A stretch of DNA of 64,000 nucleotides, taken from NCBI GenBank assembly GCA_037355855.1, contig CM074760.1, positions 4,642,501 to 4,706,500 of the forward strand, in the 5' to 3' direction. Source of the DNA: Pseudo-nitzschia pungens (Eukaryota > Bacillariophyta > Bacillariophyceae > Bacillariales > Bacillariaceae). This document shows, in pieces, positions 9,515 to 19,743 of the stretch. Numbering within the stretch: the first letter of the stretch is position 1; each line of letters begins with the position of its first letter. Under the pieces are notes generated by a model that ran no database searches, had not been told where the DNA came from, and was given only the letters and a program-made list of their open reading frames with translations. Both the position numbers and the translations under genes were made by a program.

Positions 9515-11305
9515 TCATCTCGAGATCGGACGAGAGAAGATTCCCATGATCCATCTCCCACTTGAAGCTGCATGGTAATCGGAACTGCATGAATAGGCAC
9601 CGGAATCAGTTTGTGGCTCCATTAGAACAAGCTCAAACCATGCCACGGATTTTTTCTGTCCAAGCTCACGGAGACACGCAGGATTCGCTTTCGAAATTCT
9701 CGCGTCGAAAATGGCGTCTGCAGCTTCCCAGTAGGAGACAGCTTCCGGAACGTTCGATGTATTGTTGCCCAATTCCAGAAAGGAATCTTCCACTGGCTCT
9801 AGCTCGCACAGGCTTGTTGCTTTGATTCCTTCTGTAATCTCAGTAGCGAGAAAAGCATCAAGAGAAATCCTTTTGAACGGATCAACAACTATGTTTTCCA
9901 AGTGTTTCGTAGTAACGTCCTTATTGTCCCAAATGTACTCCCCTGTATACGATGAGGGAGCAAGTCTCAAGCGGACAACACCCAGCGTTGGGTTCGAAAC
10001 TTTGATAAGAAAGGCGTGACGCATTCCGTCAGTTCCACCAGCACAAACTCGGACCCGAGGAAGCACTTCGACAGCGCTTGAATCCTACGAATACAGAACA
10101 GAAAGGGACCTGCGTCAGTTCAATGTATTTCTTTAAGGGATCGTTGCAACGGAAATTTTCATTTTGTGCAAAGTTTCGGCACGAACAACTATAATAGCCT
10201 CTTACCTTCTTCCACCACTGGCCATGTCCAGTACGAAGACTTGAGTCACCCTCCAGAGGATTGAGTTTTGGCTTCACTAATATGCCTGGGCGACTCTCTG
10301 CTAATTCTGCACGACATCTTCTTGACTTCCTTGGTCTCAACGGGATGGGGAGAGGTAACAAATTTTCCATTGATCTCGCCATGCTTCCACCACTTTCCTG
10401 GGACAGTAATGTTTGTGCACTCAGTCCTTCGCAGGACGGATGATAGAGCGGTTCGACTTGTTCTGTATCCAGGGAGATTTGCTGCAAACTTATTCCTCCG
10501 ATCGGCTGATTTCTATGGGATTCCATTTTCTCGTTTCTCGCACGTTGTGCATCTTCCAAGGTTTTGATAGACCAACCATTGAGATCATCTTGACGGCGTC
10601 TGGAAGCAAGTCCCGAAGTGAAAGCTCGACGATTGGAAGATCTGTGACCTTGGACATAATCTTTTGCAATCCCAACAAGCGTCTTCTGCATGTTACTGTA
10701 ATGATCCTCCGCCTGTTTGTTCAATTCTTCTTTTTTCTTTTCCCACTGAGAGAGAAGCACCGACGATGCCTTTTCCACTGCCTCCAAGCTGACTTCCCCA
10801 TCTTTTACTACAAAAGGACCAAGCGAGGTTTGCAATTGGCATGTTTTCGACGTCCAATCGCACAATCCGCATTTATAGAAGCAGTTCATGTCCTCAACCG
10901 CAATAGATGCCACCGACCGACAAACAGGACAAAGTCGACAAGTAGCTTTCGGGCAGAACCCTAGATTACCCGCAGTGTTTGCATCGTGAAAGGAGAGGCA
11001 CTGAGGGCAGTACGCGGAATCTTGATCGAGGAGAAAAAGTACCAGCGGCGTAGCGGCGTGGCGGCATGACGTAAATGAGAAATTAATATTGCTCGGCGCA
11101 ACGCTTTCCCACATTGGGGACAACTGTTGTGGGCTTCCTACCGACGTTGTTACTTACCAACCTCCGTGATGGAAGACGGAGGATGTCGATCAACCGACGA
11201 CGTCAATCTTCTCGAGGCTGTAGCATGATAACTTAATGACAGCGGGGCGGGGTGGCCCTGGTGGTCAACGTAGAGGACAAAAGCAGAGTCTGCATCTTTT
11301 GTCAT
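9515..11305 (-). CDS. DCTN4: Dynactin subunit 4 (p62) homologue, three exons
   Basis: Proposed exons: 11305-11158, 11020-10206 and 10084-9515 (510 aa; the human protein is 460). Introns of 137 and 121 bp begin GTAAGT and GTAAGA and end AG. Splicing the first intron joins ...ITEV to DSAYCPQCL, the zinc-binding segment conserved in dynactin p62 (EVDS-x-YCP-x-C). Further Cys pairs (CPKATCRLCPVC, CGLCDW) and the block PIPLRPRKSRRCRAEL followed by LVKPKLNP also match the family. Exon 3 carries the C-terminal beta-rich part (FLIKVSNPTLGVVRLRL). p62 sits in the pointed-end complex of dynactin, the cofactor of cytoplasmic dynein. The ATG at 11305 is the first in frame. The first CxxC of animal p62 is not obvious. 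Confidence 0.8.
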
Positions 11306-12453
11306 CTTCGACAGTGCGAGAGCTATTACAGGACACCGTACTGTTTGGAGTCTTTCGCTACGAAAAGAATGAAGCCGAGCCGGTTGGAATCCACCGTTCG
11401 TACTGTACAATTCCCACCTCCCAGAGCCAAACCCAGTCTACAGTCTAGAGTCGACAATCTAAGCAGTTTTACACCTCGGTAGAAACAATAGTATTACCGT
11501 ACTGGTAGTGTTCAAGCTTACTCTGTCGTAAGGTTACCCGCATCCAACCGCAATGCGCGGCAGGTCATAATCTCAAAACGGGAATTACAACTTCGAAACA
11601 GTAAACCTTACAATTAGAAGTACAAGTAGGAATACGAGTAACTCACTCGTAAGTAAGGTTACCAGTAAACGTAACTTGTCTCCTTTCAGTACCGTACAAG
11701 CACCGTCCACCGTTGGAAAACGGACCCATACTTTTGAGCAGCTTTTGAGAATGAACTCCAAATCGTACCGGGTACCAGTATGAGGGACAGCACAGAACCT
11801 ACACTTACGTAAATCCTACACTTTCCCGTTTAGGAAGAATCTATCATAATAATATTCGTATCACAAAGTTGTCGATTGCGGAGCCCATTGAGGTTGCAAT
11901 ACTACAAAAACCAAAGAGGAAGACGCGCGCGCTAATAATAGCCATAGAGGTATAATGATTTTTAATTTTTTGACCGCAAAGGTAATACCAGTATGCGTGT
12001 ATGAATTTTGAGCCAAGCCTCTCAAACCTTCATGTGTTATGCATAATTAAGTGATTTTCGATGAATACGGCTTCGTCGAAAAAATTACTGGAGCACTGGC
12101 CACAGTGATTCGAAAGCAATGATTACAAACGAGTGTTTGGAAATCACCAAGTAGCCATTGCAACAAAACAAAGAGGCCCAATACAAACAGGGAAGTGGGG
12201 AATTGAATCATTTTCTGGGTATTGGGCCACTCTACCACCTTGATCAACGTCAACTAATTCATTCGTTCGACGAGGAGGGCGGTGTTGCCTGCGATCGTGT
12301 GTACAAATTAGTACATTTTCTACGTGCGTCTTTTTCCTTGTTGGACTTGCTCTTGAATTTTTTTTCACAAAATCGTTGTCACGGGAACGACGTAAAACCC
12401 CTGGATATTCCTTTTTCTTGTATCTTGTAATTTGAGATATAACTGGTCTCCTC
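11306..12453. promoter_or_regulatory. Divergent intergenic region between dynactin p62 and the PAM2-motif gene
   Basis: About 1.15 kb separate two divergently transcribed genes. It contains repeated GTAAGGTTACC or GTAAACCTTAC words (11528, 11601, 11652) and TACCGTA words (11335, 11495, 11690), motifs that recur in other intergenic regions of this window. Part is 5' UTR of both genes. No ORF with recognisable similarity was seen. Confidence 0.4.
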
Positions 12454-14981
12454 ATGAGCTCGTCTACGCAGATATCAACGAATCAATCGGCTTCGTCAGC
12501 ACCAACTGCTACGACGACAACGACAACAACAACAACATCATTCGATACCACCACAAAAAAAAAGTTAGGCAAAAATCTCAACAAGCTCACGGCTCCACCA
12601 GTTGCTCCCGTTTCACAAGGCAACAACAAATTGAACTCTTCGTCAAAAAATGGATTCTTGCTGCTGTCGACTAAACGTCCTTCTTCGGGAAACACTGCTG
12701 GGACGGGTTCGGGAGGTATTCTATCGAGCAAATCTGCACAAAACTCAGCAAAACCAATTCCGAGTTTGGGTCTTCACACAGAATTTAGTTCGTCCACGCA
12801 TGATGCTCTTTTGGGAGTAGTTGTTGGAGCGTCAAGGCTAGAAAACCACCAGCAACCAGACGCCTGGGGAGTTGCAGAGAAGCAACAGCAAGAACAATCG
12901 CAGCAGACGCAGGTGCAGCAACACGGCGACCCTGCCTCTGCTCCCTCCGGAGGGGGTGAAAATACCAACTTGTTCGAACGGCAAAAGAATATAGAGGAAA
13001 ACTCACCTACAAAGTTTCCGGTACAAACGAGAAATAAACAGCAACACCAGGAAAACGATGCAGAACGAAGCAACGGCGATGGCCCTAATGTAGAATTCCG
13101 CACGTCAAATTGGGACGAATATGGAGGTCGGAATATCCAAACCAGTGACGGGAAGAATTCAAATGAAACTATTCGGAAAACCGAAGCAAACGATGATCAG
13201 GGAGCGTTTATGACAAAACTTGCTAGACAGCGTGCCGAAAAGAGGCGGGATGAAGAAGAAAGTCGAATGATGGAACAAAAAGAACGCGCGGCCCAGAGAC
13301 TTCGGGAACTTGAGAAGAAGATGGCTATGAAGAAAAGAGAGGAGCTAACCACGAAGAGCGCAAAAGTCCCGAAAAGCCTCGATGGGGATGATCTTGATCT
13401 CGAAATCAAAACTCGTCCGAGGATCGTTCTGGAAAAACTGAAACAAAAAGAAGGTGGAACTACCCCCATGTCGACCGCCCCAGCTCGACCACAAAGAACA
13501 CTGTACGATCCGAACGCACCGAGTAAGAGTTACAGTTCTTTGGTTGCTGGATTGCCCATGACAAAGCAGGACAGAAATCCGAAAAATCCCGAGCCAATCG
13601 CAAAAAATCTCACATCAACGGCAGCGTTGTCGAAGAAGAATGGAGTCCAACCTCAGCAGGGAACTTCTGCTTATTCTGCTGATCCCGAATCATTTGATAG
13701 ACAGCCCGTGATTCAACTCGCTAGCTATGAAGACAGAGATCGTGGAGATCGTAATGCAAGCGCAGCACCAAGGATGCTTTTTGATCATAAGAGTGGTTCG
13801 ATGATCGAGGTTACTTCTCGGGACGAGGCTGTCACAAACGGAAGAAATCGCAAAGCAGGGAAGAAGAATAAGAATTCTCGAGACAAACACTCAAAGAAGG
13901 ACCTTGCTACTGACAATTGTAATGGAGATTCAAAGGGGAGGAGAAAATTGAAAAGTAGCAAGGAGAGTAGTTCTACTAATCAGCGTGGCAAGGGAGGGAC
14001 TGGGGAATCCTCCCAGTCAAAGAAGGACCTAACATCGAAACCGAAGAAGTTGAACATAAGTGATCCGCGAAAGCTTCCTCGGACTTGTGGTGTGCTTTAC
14101 GCAAGAGACAAAAAGGGTGGTTTTGTTTGCTTGGACGGATGCGAGGGTGATCTTGGATATGGTGTTCACTCCGTGCCTGGTGGAAGGGTAAAAAACGCAG
14201 AAGTATACTCACAGTATATTGATAGTCAAAAGCAAAGGAAGCAAGGCACCATGCTTAATTACGATGCAATGGATCACGACGATTTAATTCTTACAACTGG
14301 TTTCCATATTTCGGAGGCCAAAGAACCAAAACACGAATGGATTAAACCGAATGAAAAGATCGAATTGATCACGGGTGACGAAGATTCACCTACGCTTCAG
14401 GCCACGGCACGGGAGTGGGCCCCCAGCCACACAGCCTTTTCACTCTCTGAGCGTGGGAATATGGCACTTTCGTCAACTGGGAGTTTGGAAGATGAAGAAG
14501 ACGACGAGGAAGATATGTTTGTCATTAATGAGGACGAAGTTGCACCTGTAAGTCTGTTGTCTGAATCATCGAATATAATTTGTTTCTTCAGATTGCTCGC
14601 TGACAGTATTTTATCTTCCCGTAGCTCGGCCTTGGCTTTGATCCTGCATTAAATATGGATTCGGTGATGCAGTCTCCGTCGATCGATCCTTCTGACGGCC
14701 TAAGTGCTGTTGACTTGACAACTCTCTCGTTAGAACCAGCACTAAGTGGAGCGGCAAGGAATTCTCATATATTTGCATTCGAATCGGGTGCAACTTGGGG
14801 TGCAAGCAACTCTGAAGGCAACAACGACTGGGGTGTGCATTCTGGAAGTACTTACGGAAGTGGACAAGCGACCAAAAACGAAGGAATTCCTGCCTCATTT
14901 CTTTCCCTATCGACTGGAAATACCTGGGGTGGATTTGGCACTTCTCTCAATAGAGACAACTCAAAAGCTTCTGGCGAGTAG
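12454..14981 (+). CDS. Low-complexity protein with a PAM2-like motif, two exons
   Basis: Exons 12454-14547 and 14625-14981 (intron 77 bp, GTAAGT...TAG); 816 aa. The N-terminal half is Ser/Thr/Gln-rich. A charged coiled coil (LARQRAEKRRDEEESRMME and following) lies near residues 250-300, then Lys-rich basic stretches. A compact block near residues 540-590 (CGVLYARDKKGGFVCLDGCE, then GYGVHSVPGG) looks like a folded, conserved domain I cannot name. It is followed by TLQATAREWAPS, which fits the PAM2 pattern (L-x-P-x-A-x-E-F-x-P) with Trp for Phe. PAM2 binds the MLLE domain of poly(A)-binding protein. The C-terminus has spaced Trp-Gly pairs. A role in mRNA metabolism is inference. Confidence 0.7.
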
Positions 14982-15378
14982 ATGGACAATTTTTAAAGGT
15001 TGACGAAACAATCAACGTTGGATTCATATCCGGTTACACTGAACACACAGGATCTCAATCCATACCTGGTATTCGCTGCACTGCGCGTTCATCACTACGT
15101 GCCAGCATCCGATTTTAACACGGCCAGATGGAAAACTTCTTCAACCGGAAATGATAGAAGCTCACGACAGAGCTCACGAGAAAAACTCGATCCCAAGTCA
15201 TTGATGATGCCGTTTCACAGTCACGTTCTACAGACGACTGACTTTTGTCGAGATACGCCAAAGAGACGCAGAAATGGCACCTTGACCTTTATCATACCGA
15301 ATTTACATTTCGTTAACTATCAACATAGCAGATGAGTAAAAGCGAAAGCAATACGAATCAATTAATTTAATATGAGAA
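14982..15378. other. Convergent intergenic region
   Basis: Spacer between the 3' ends of the PAM2-motif gene and the PPC-domain gene. It presumably holds both 3' UTRs. No other feature was recognised. Confidence 0.4.
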
Positions 15379-15840
15379 TTATTTTTCGATCGGATTCACA
15401 ACGAGTTCCTTGTAGCCAGTAGCAGGGTCTTGGATTCGAGAAAAATCAACGTCAATGATTACCCCTATAACGAGCTCGAGAGTTGTGAAAACCTTTCCTG
15501 ACATGAGATGTCCACCGAATACATTGCCGTCTCCGTCTGAAACTGACATGTGCAAGTGCTTTCCGTCGCGTGAAAAAGTGCCCACTAAGCTCACTATCTC
15601 AAGCCGTTCATTCCACTCTTTCACCTTGTTTACAAAAACGCCATCGCTGTTGCATGCATTCGCCATTCTCAGTGTCAAACTTTCCAGACTTCCAACCGCC
15701 GTCAGGACAAACGAAGATAACGTTCCAGATTTTCTCATCGCTGACATTGCGGCCTGCTCAATTGAGGAGACCAAATCCTCCCCAGGTTTCAGTCGGATCG
15801 GGTGTGCGACAACCAAGCCTGACGGTTGTGATGAATTCAT
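15379..15840 (-). CDS. PPC domain (DUF296) protein
   Basis: A 153-aa protein from the only in-frame ATG (15840, MNSSQPSGLVVAHPIRL). The reading frame is open upstream to about 15975 but without an ATG, so an extra 5' exon is possible. The whole length is a PPC (plants and prokaryotes conserved) domain: HPIRLKPGEDLVSSIEQAA, SSFVLTAVGSLESLTLRMAN, then SLVGTFSRDGKHLHMSVSDG and VFGGHLMSGKVFTTLELVIG. The His in GKHLHMS and the GGHL motif are typical of the family. In plants the domain accompanies AT hooks and mediates trimer formation of nuclear proteins. No AT hook is seen here, so the role is unknown; the stand-alone form resembles bacterial and algal members. Confidence 0.75.
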   Translation of the reverse strand: MNSSQPSGLVVAHPIRLKPGEDLVSSIEQAAMSAMRKSGTLSSFVLTAVGSLESLTLRMANACNSDGVFVNKVKEWNERLEIVSLVGTFSRDGKHLHMSVSDGDGNVFGGHLMSGKVFTTLELVIGVIIDVDFSRIQDPATGYKELVVNPIEK

Positions 15841-17145
15841 TTTTTTATCCACCGCTCTGCTCGAAATATCGCAAAACGTATCGCTAGACTGCTTTTTGTG
15901 AGGTGCACTTCTTTCGCATGAACTGTCCTTTTCCTTCTTGGCCCAGATAGTCTCCTGACAAGATTTCTCAGTCAATCATGATAAGATTTTTCATTTTGCA
16001 GAACATATGTTATGGCAGAAGGTTGAGTCCCGTTGTGTGTGTGCTTGTCAAAAAGTAATTAATCTTACTACTACGTAATACTACGTAGTATGAAGTAACC
16101 TTATTTATTTTTCCTCATTCTTTTTGCTCTCGATTGCTCGCACTACCGTATTATTACAGTGCCGTATTACTTTTTTAGACTGAAAGCATCATCTGTTAGA
16201 GTGAAGCGGAAATACCTACCACTTGTATTGTATGCAGTATCCAACACTTTGGTTGATGAAGACATCAGCAATTCCATTGCATCTTTTCTCAGTAGTGATG
16301 AAGCTGAGAAGAAATCTACTTGAAAAAAGAATGACAATACAATAAATTAGCAATACAATAAATCAGCAAGAGCGTGGTCTACTATTTTACTTTTGCGTGG
16401 TAGTCATACATCAATCTTCTTCAACTTTCAGCAGAAATCAGACACCGTACACCTAGTTCACGCGAGAAACTTTTTGTTGAATATCTAAAGCTGTATCACA
16501 AAGATCGCCCGACATCTTATTTCCATTATTATTATTAGCATTATTGTACTTTTTGACAGTTCTCATCATTGTACTAGTCTGTTCAGCAAGAATGTTTTAT
16601 TTTTGGTTTTTTTTTTCAAATCACGCTTGAAATACCGTTGTTAGGTTCTTCCCCAGAATTGGAAATTTTGGAGTAATCTTCTCTTACCTTGAACCTCCTT
16701 AGACGGCGGCAACCAAATGACACATACGCCCTTACTTCTTCACTGAGTTCTTCATTTAAGGTAAACCTTAATTATTGCTGTGTAGAGACATTATTATCTC
16801 CAGGCAAACACAAATACGAAGTAGCTCTACCCAAGTAAGGTTAACTTACCTGTACCTGAAGTAATCGAATTCAGAAAGATGCGTCAAGGTTCGAGGGATA
16901 TGTACCGTACGTACAAGTTTGGAGATAACTTATTGTGCTATCTGTTCGTAACCTTAGGACATGCTCAGATCGCACGGCATTTATTTCGGCACGCCAATTT
17001 TTACGAGGTATTTTTTCGAGACAGAACCGCTTCCAGCTTTCGTCAGAACGGGAGACTCTATCATACTTTATATCTTCGCATTCTCTGTACATCGTTCGGA
17101 CTTTCGAACTTCACCGTCACTTGTGTCCGAAAACCAAATGGCTCA
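15841..17145. promoter_or_regulatory. Long divergent intergenic region
   Basis: Holds the putative 5' ends of the PPC gene (minus) and the Ser/Pro-rich gene (plus). It contains GTAACCTTATTT (16095), AAGGTAAACCTTAATT (16758), AAGTAAGGTTAACTTACC (16834) and TACCGTA words, the recurring intergenic motif of this window. A short open segment on the plus strand at about 16180-16322 follows an acceptor-like TTTTTTAG, but no gene could be supported. Confidence 0.4.
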
Positions 17146-17658
17146 ATGCATGCGCCAATTATGGATCAGGAGCAGATTCAGCGTGAACACCAATTACAGC
17201 AGTTGCCAATGTCATCTCAAGCGTCAGTAACATACCAACAACAATTTTCATCTCACGTCTACATGACTCCTTTATCAAGCACATCGTCTTCAATGAAACG
17301 TGGCCGCGTGTGCAGGGAAGAATCACCGGTGTCGTGCCAACCTTATGCTTGTGGATCGACGCATCAACCTGCTGTCTACTCGCCATCGCCTTCACCTTCT
17401 GTAACGGTTTCTGCAACACCAAAAAAAGCGAGACCAAACAATTACAACGCTCCTCGGTCGATCAAACCGTCTGTTCTCACCGCTATGGGAACCCTTGTCA
17501 GCGGCAATATCAGCAAGCAAGTGTCACAAGGACCTTTCTTATCAGAAAGCGTTCCTGTGAGAAGAAGATTATCAGGGGGACATATTGATCAATACATAGG
17601 GGGACACGATAAAAGCATGGACTCCGACCCGAATAGACCGAGAAGTATGAGTTTTTGA
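17146..17658 (+). CDS. Unrecognised Ser/Pro-rich protein
   Basis: The frame is open from 16879, but the most plausible start is the ATG at 17146 (MHAPIMDQEQIQREHQLQQL), giving 170 aa; an ATG five codons later is an alternative. The N-terminus is Gln-rich, followed by a Ser/Thr/Pro-rich region (SPSPSPSVTVSATPKK) and a C-terminal part with AMGTLVSGNISKQVSQGPFL and VRRRLSGGHIDQYIGGHD, which looks the most constrained. The basic RRRLSGG resembles a phosphorylation site. No domain was recognised. It sits between the PPC gene and a methyltransferase, and a spliced upstream exon cannot be excluded. Confidence 0.5.
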   Translation: MHAPIMDQEQIQREHQLQQLPMSSQASVTYQQQFSSHVYMTPLSSTSSSMKRGRVCREESPVSCQPYACGSTHQPAVYSPSPSPSVTVSATPKKARPNNYNAPRSIKPSVLTAMGTLVSGNISKQVSQGPFLSESVPVRRRLSGGHIDQYIGGHDKSMDSDPNRPRSMSF

Positions 17659-18163
17659 GTAGAACTGGATTCTTTTTTCCAAACCCCCACCTACCTTCGA
17701 GGCGACGTGATCATTCGCAATGAACCATGAACCAACAAATTCAACAAGCCAACAAAAGAATATACTATATTGTAAATTGTAATTTAATATCCAAGAAAAT
17801 GATACAAAATGAAAAAAGAAACGATTCCAGAGATTCAAACAGGAACAAAAATCAAGCAACGTGTGATGAAAGTGACATCGAGTCCTCCCATCTTTAACTT
17901 CATATTACATTCTCGTGAACTTAGAATGTAGAAGAACAGGTGATGACGAGCGCAAGAGAATGTTTTTCAGAGTTCTTTGTGCTCACAGCTTATTTTACCA
18001 AGTTAAAGTAATGGACTGTACAAGCTCAAAGAGTCTCAAACCAATCACAGAAAAATGTGGGCCATAAATTCGGTACGTTCTGTTCCTTTTTTGTCAACGT
18101 CTTCTTCACAAGGCTGACAATTATGACTGAGATAGATCAGGCGAAAAATAGTGATTATTTCAC
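17659..18163. other. Convergent intergenic region
   Basis: Spacer between the Ser/Pro-rich gene and the methyltransferase gene, which converge here. It is expected to contain both 3' UTRs. Nothing else was recognised. Confidence 0.4.
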
Positions 18164-18958
18164 CTAATAGGGACGGCACACAACATAATATGTTGTACCA
18201 AAATGCCAGTTGTGCAAACTATCCACCTGAAGACCAGATTCTTCTATTATTTTGTCCAGATCCCTATTCCATACACAACCCCAGTTTTTAGCGTGGCGTT
18301 CGGCGTTCTTGTCGAGATAATTTGTTATGAAACTCCACGATTTCGACCGACCATGCTCGAGGAGTAAAACTTTTCCATTCGGTTTGCACACTCGTTTCAT
18401 TTCTTTCAAGACAGCAACCGGGTCATCATAGCTGCACAGACCAAAGGTGTCAACGACTGTATCAAAACATTCATCAGGAAAGTCCACCAACTTAGAGCTA
18501 TCCCCCACACTACAGGCAAATCTCGTTTTGTCGTTGACATTCGACAGCTCAGAAACCTTTTTCCTTGCTTTTGCGATCATATTCTCTGATGCATCTATCA
18601 TCAGAACACGGTCGCAGGAAGATGGATAATATTTTATGTTGCGACCGGTACCTGCCCCCATTTCAAGCACTGTTCCTCTTGCGTGAAAATAAAGAAGAGA
18701 TCTGCGCAATAAATTGATTCCCATTACAGATTCTTCTTTACCAATCTCATCATCGTACTTCCCTGCAACGTTCTCGTATTGCTCGTTTCTCTTGGGATTT
18801 GTAATGAATGAGAATTTTCTGTCTTCAACCGCCCGAAGTGTTTCGTCAAAATCAGCCTTGTTTTTGCTTATGGAAGAGTAGCCAATGTAGCAGGCTGTAA
18901 CATACGCACCAGCGGCTCCTGCTATTAATGGAGCCTTTGAAGCAATTTTGTTTGCCAT
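18164..18958 (-). CDS. SAM-dependent methyltransferase, OMS1/METTL7-like
   Basis: A 264-aa single-exon protein. Residues about 8-27 (APLIAGAAGAYVTACYIGY) form a hydrophobic N-terminal segment, likely a membrane anchor. A class I methyltransferase domain follows. Motif I is VLEMGAGTGRN (residues 97-107), the acidic ribose-binding end of strand 2 is VLMIDASENM, and further motifs are DTVVDTFGLCSYDD and GKVLLLEHGRS. The C-terminal WGCVWNRDLDKIIEESGL matches the OMS1/METTL7 group, in which yeast OMS1 is a mitochondrial inner-membrane protein. The substrate is unknown. The start ATG (18958) is the first in frame and gives a typical length. Confidence 0.8.
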   Translation of the reverse strand: MANKIASKAPLIAGAAGAYVTACYIGYSSISKNKADFDETLRAVEDRKFSFITNPKRNEQYENVAGKYDDEIGKEESVMGINLLRRSLLYFHARGTVLEMGAGTGRNIKYYPSSCDRVLMIDASENMIAKARKKVSELSNVNDKTRFACSVGDSSKLVDFPDECFDTVVDTFGLCSYDDPVAVLKEMKRVCKPNGKVLLLEHGRSKSWSFITNYLDKNAERHAKNWGCVWNRDLDKIIEESGLQVDSLHNWHFGTTYYVVCRPY

Positions 18959-19516
18959 AATGAGACCGGTTATTACAACGAGTTAATCATAAGGATAAGA
19001 GGGAAAATATTTGCTGAGAGGTCTCCTCGGTTTTTGAGATTCGTCGTTGGTCGAGGTAAACCTTACTTGGTTGATTCGATCCTTTTTCCTTCAGCGTCAT
19101 GTTTTTTTTGAGATCAACGGTGGTGGAACAAAAATGGCCTATTCTGAATCCTTTTGTTCAAAGGCCGTAGACTTTTTTGAGAAAGAGCTTCGTTGTAACG
19201 TAACTTACTTACAGGAACGACGCTTGCACTTGTAGTGTAATCACAGTACAATCGCGAATGAAAACAGACTACAGAATCCATTACTTCCTCGGTTCCGAAA
19301 TGGACGTGGGGTATTCTCACACTTTTTTCTGGGTAAGTTTACATTTTTTTTTTGATTTACTACTTTACCTACTTTAACTATAAAAGATATGATAAAGAAA
19401 AATATCAACATGACGGAAGGAGTTCTTCTTCTCCATCACGGAATGTTGTGGAATAACATCATCATTCTTCCTCCTCCTTCTCGTACACTTATACTATCTA
19501 TCCCATCAACATTCAT
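18959..19516. promoter_or_regulatory. Upstream region of the methyltransferase gene
   Basis: Contains the methyltransferase promoter and 5' UTR. AGGTAAACCTTACTTGG at 19054 and a GTAACGTAACTTACTTAC stretch at 19195 repeat the GTAAGGTTAAC-type motif found near other gene starts in the window. No gene was recognised on the plus strand. Confidence 0.4.
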
Positions 19517-19681
19517 TTTCACTCTTTTTTCGGGCATGTCTTCAACTCCACGTGTAACTTCTTGCTCCTTTTTCACTCTTTTTTCGGGCATGTCTTCAAC
19601 TCCACGTGTAACTTCTTGCTCCTTTTTCACTCTTTCTCCAGGCATGTCTTCAACTCCACATGTACCTCCTTGCTCCTTTTT
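19517..19681. repeat. 54-bp tandem repeat, about three copies
   Basis: Two nearly identical 54-bp units and a third with several substitutions, each containing GGCATGTCTTCAACTCCAC. The unit is a multiple of three and is open on both strands, so it would encode an 18-residue repeat in either direction (minus strand VKKEQEVTRGVEDMPEKR). Whether it is translated is unknown. Confidence 0.85.
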
Positions 19682-19743
19682 CACTTATTTCTGGACCTTT
19701 TGTATTATTCGACCATTTGGACCCCAGTAACTCAGACACCACA

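Noticed and set aside
11021..11123. ATG at 11123 as the start of the dynactin gene
   Set aside because: The segment 11021-11123 is better read as intron; splicing from 11158 to 11020 gives the conserved EVDSAYCP sequence.
12483..13103. Minus-strand ORFs opposite the PAM2-motif gene
   Set aside because: Shadows of the Gln/Ser-rich coding sequence; no features of their own.
16180..16322. Possible terminal exon on the plus strand after TTTTTTAG
   Set aside because: No donor exon could be linked and no similarity was recognised.
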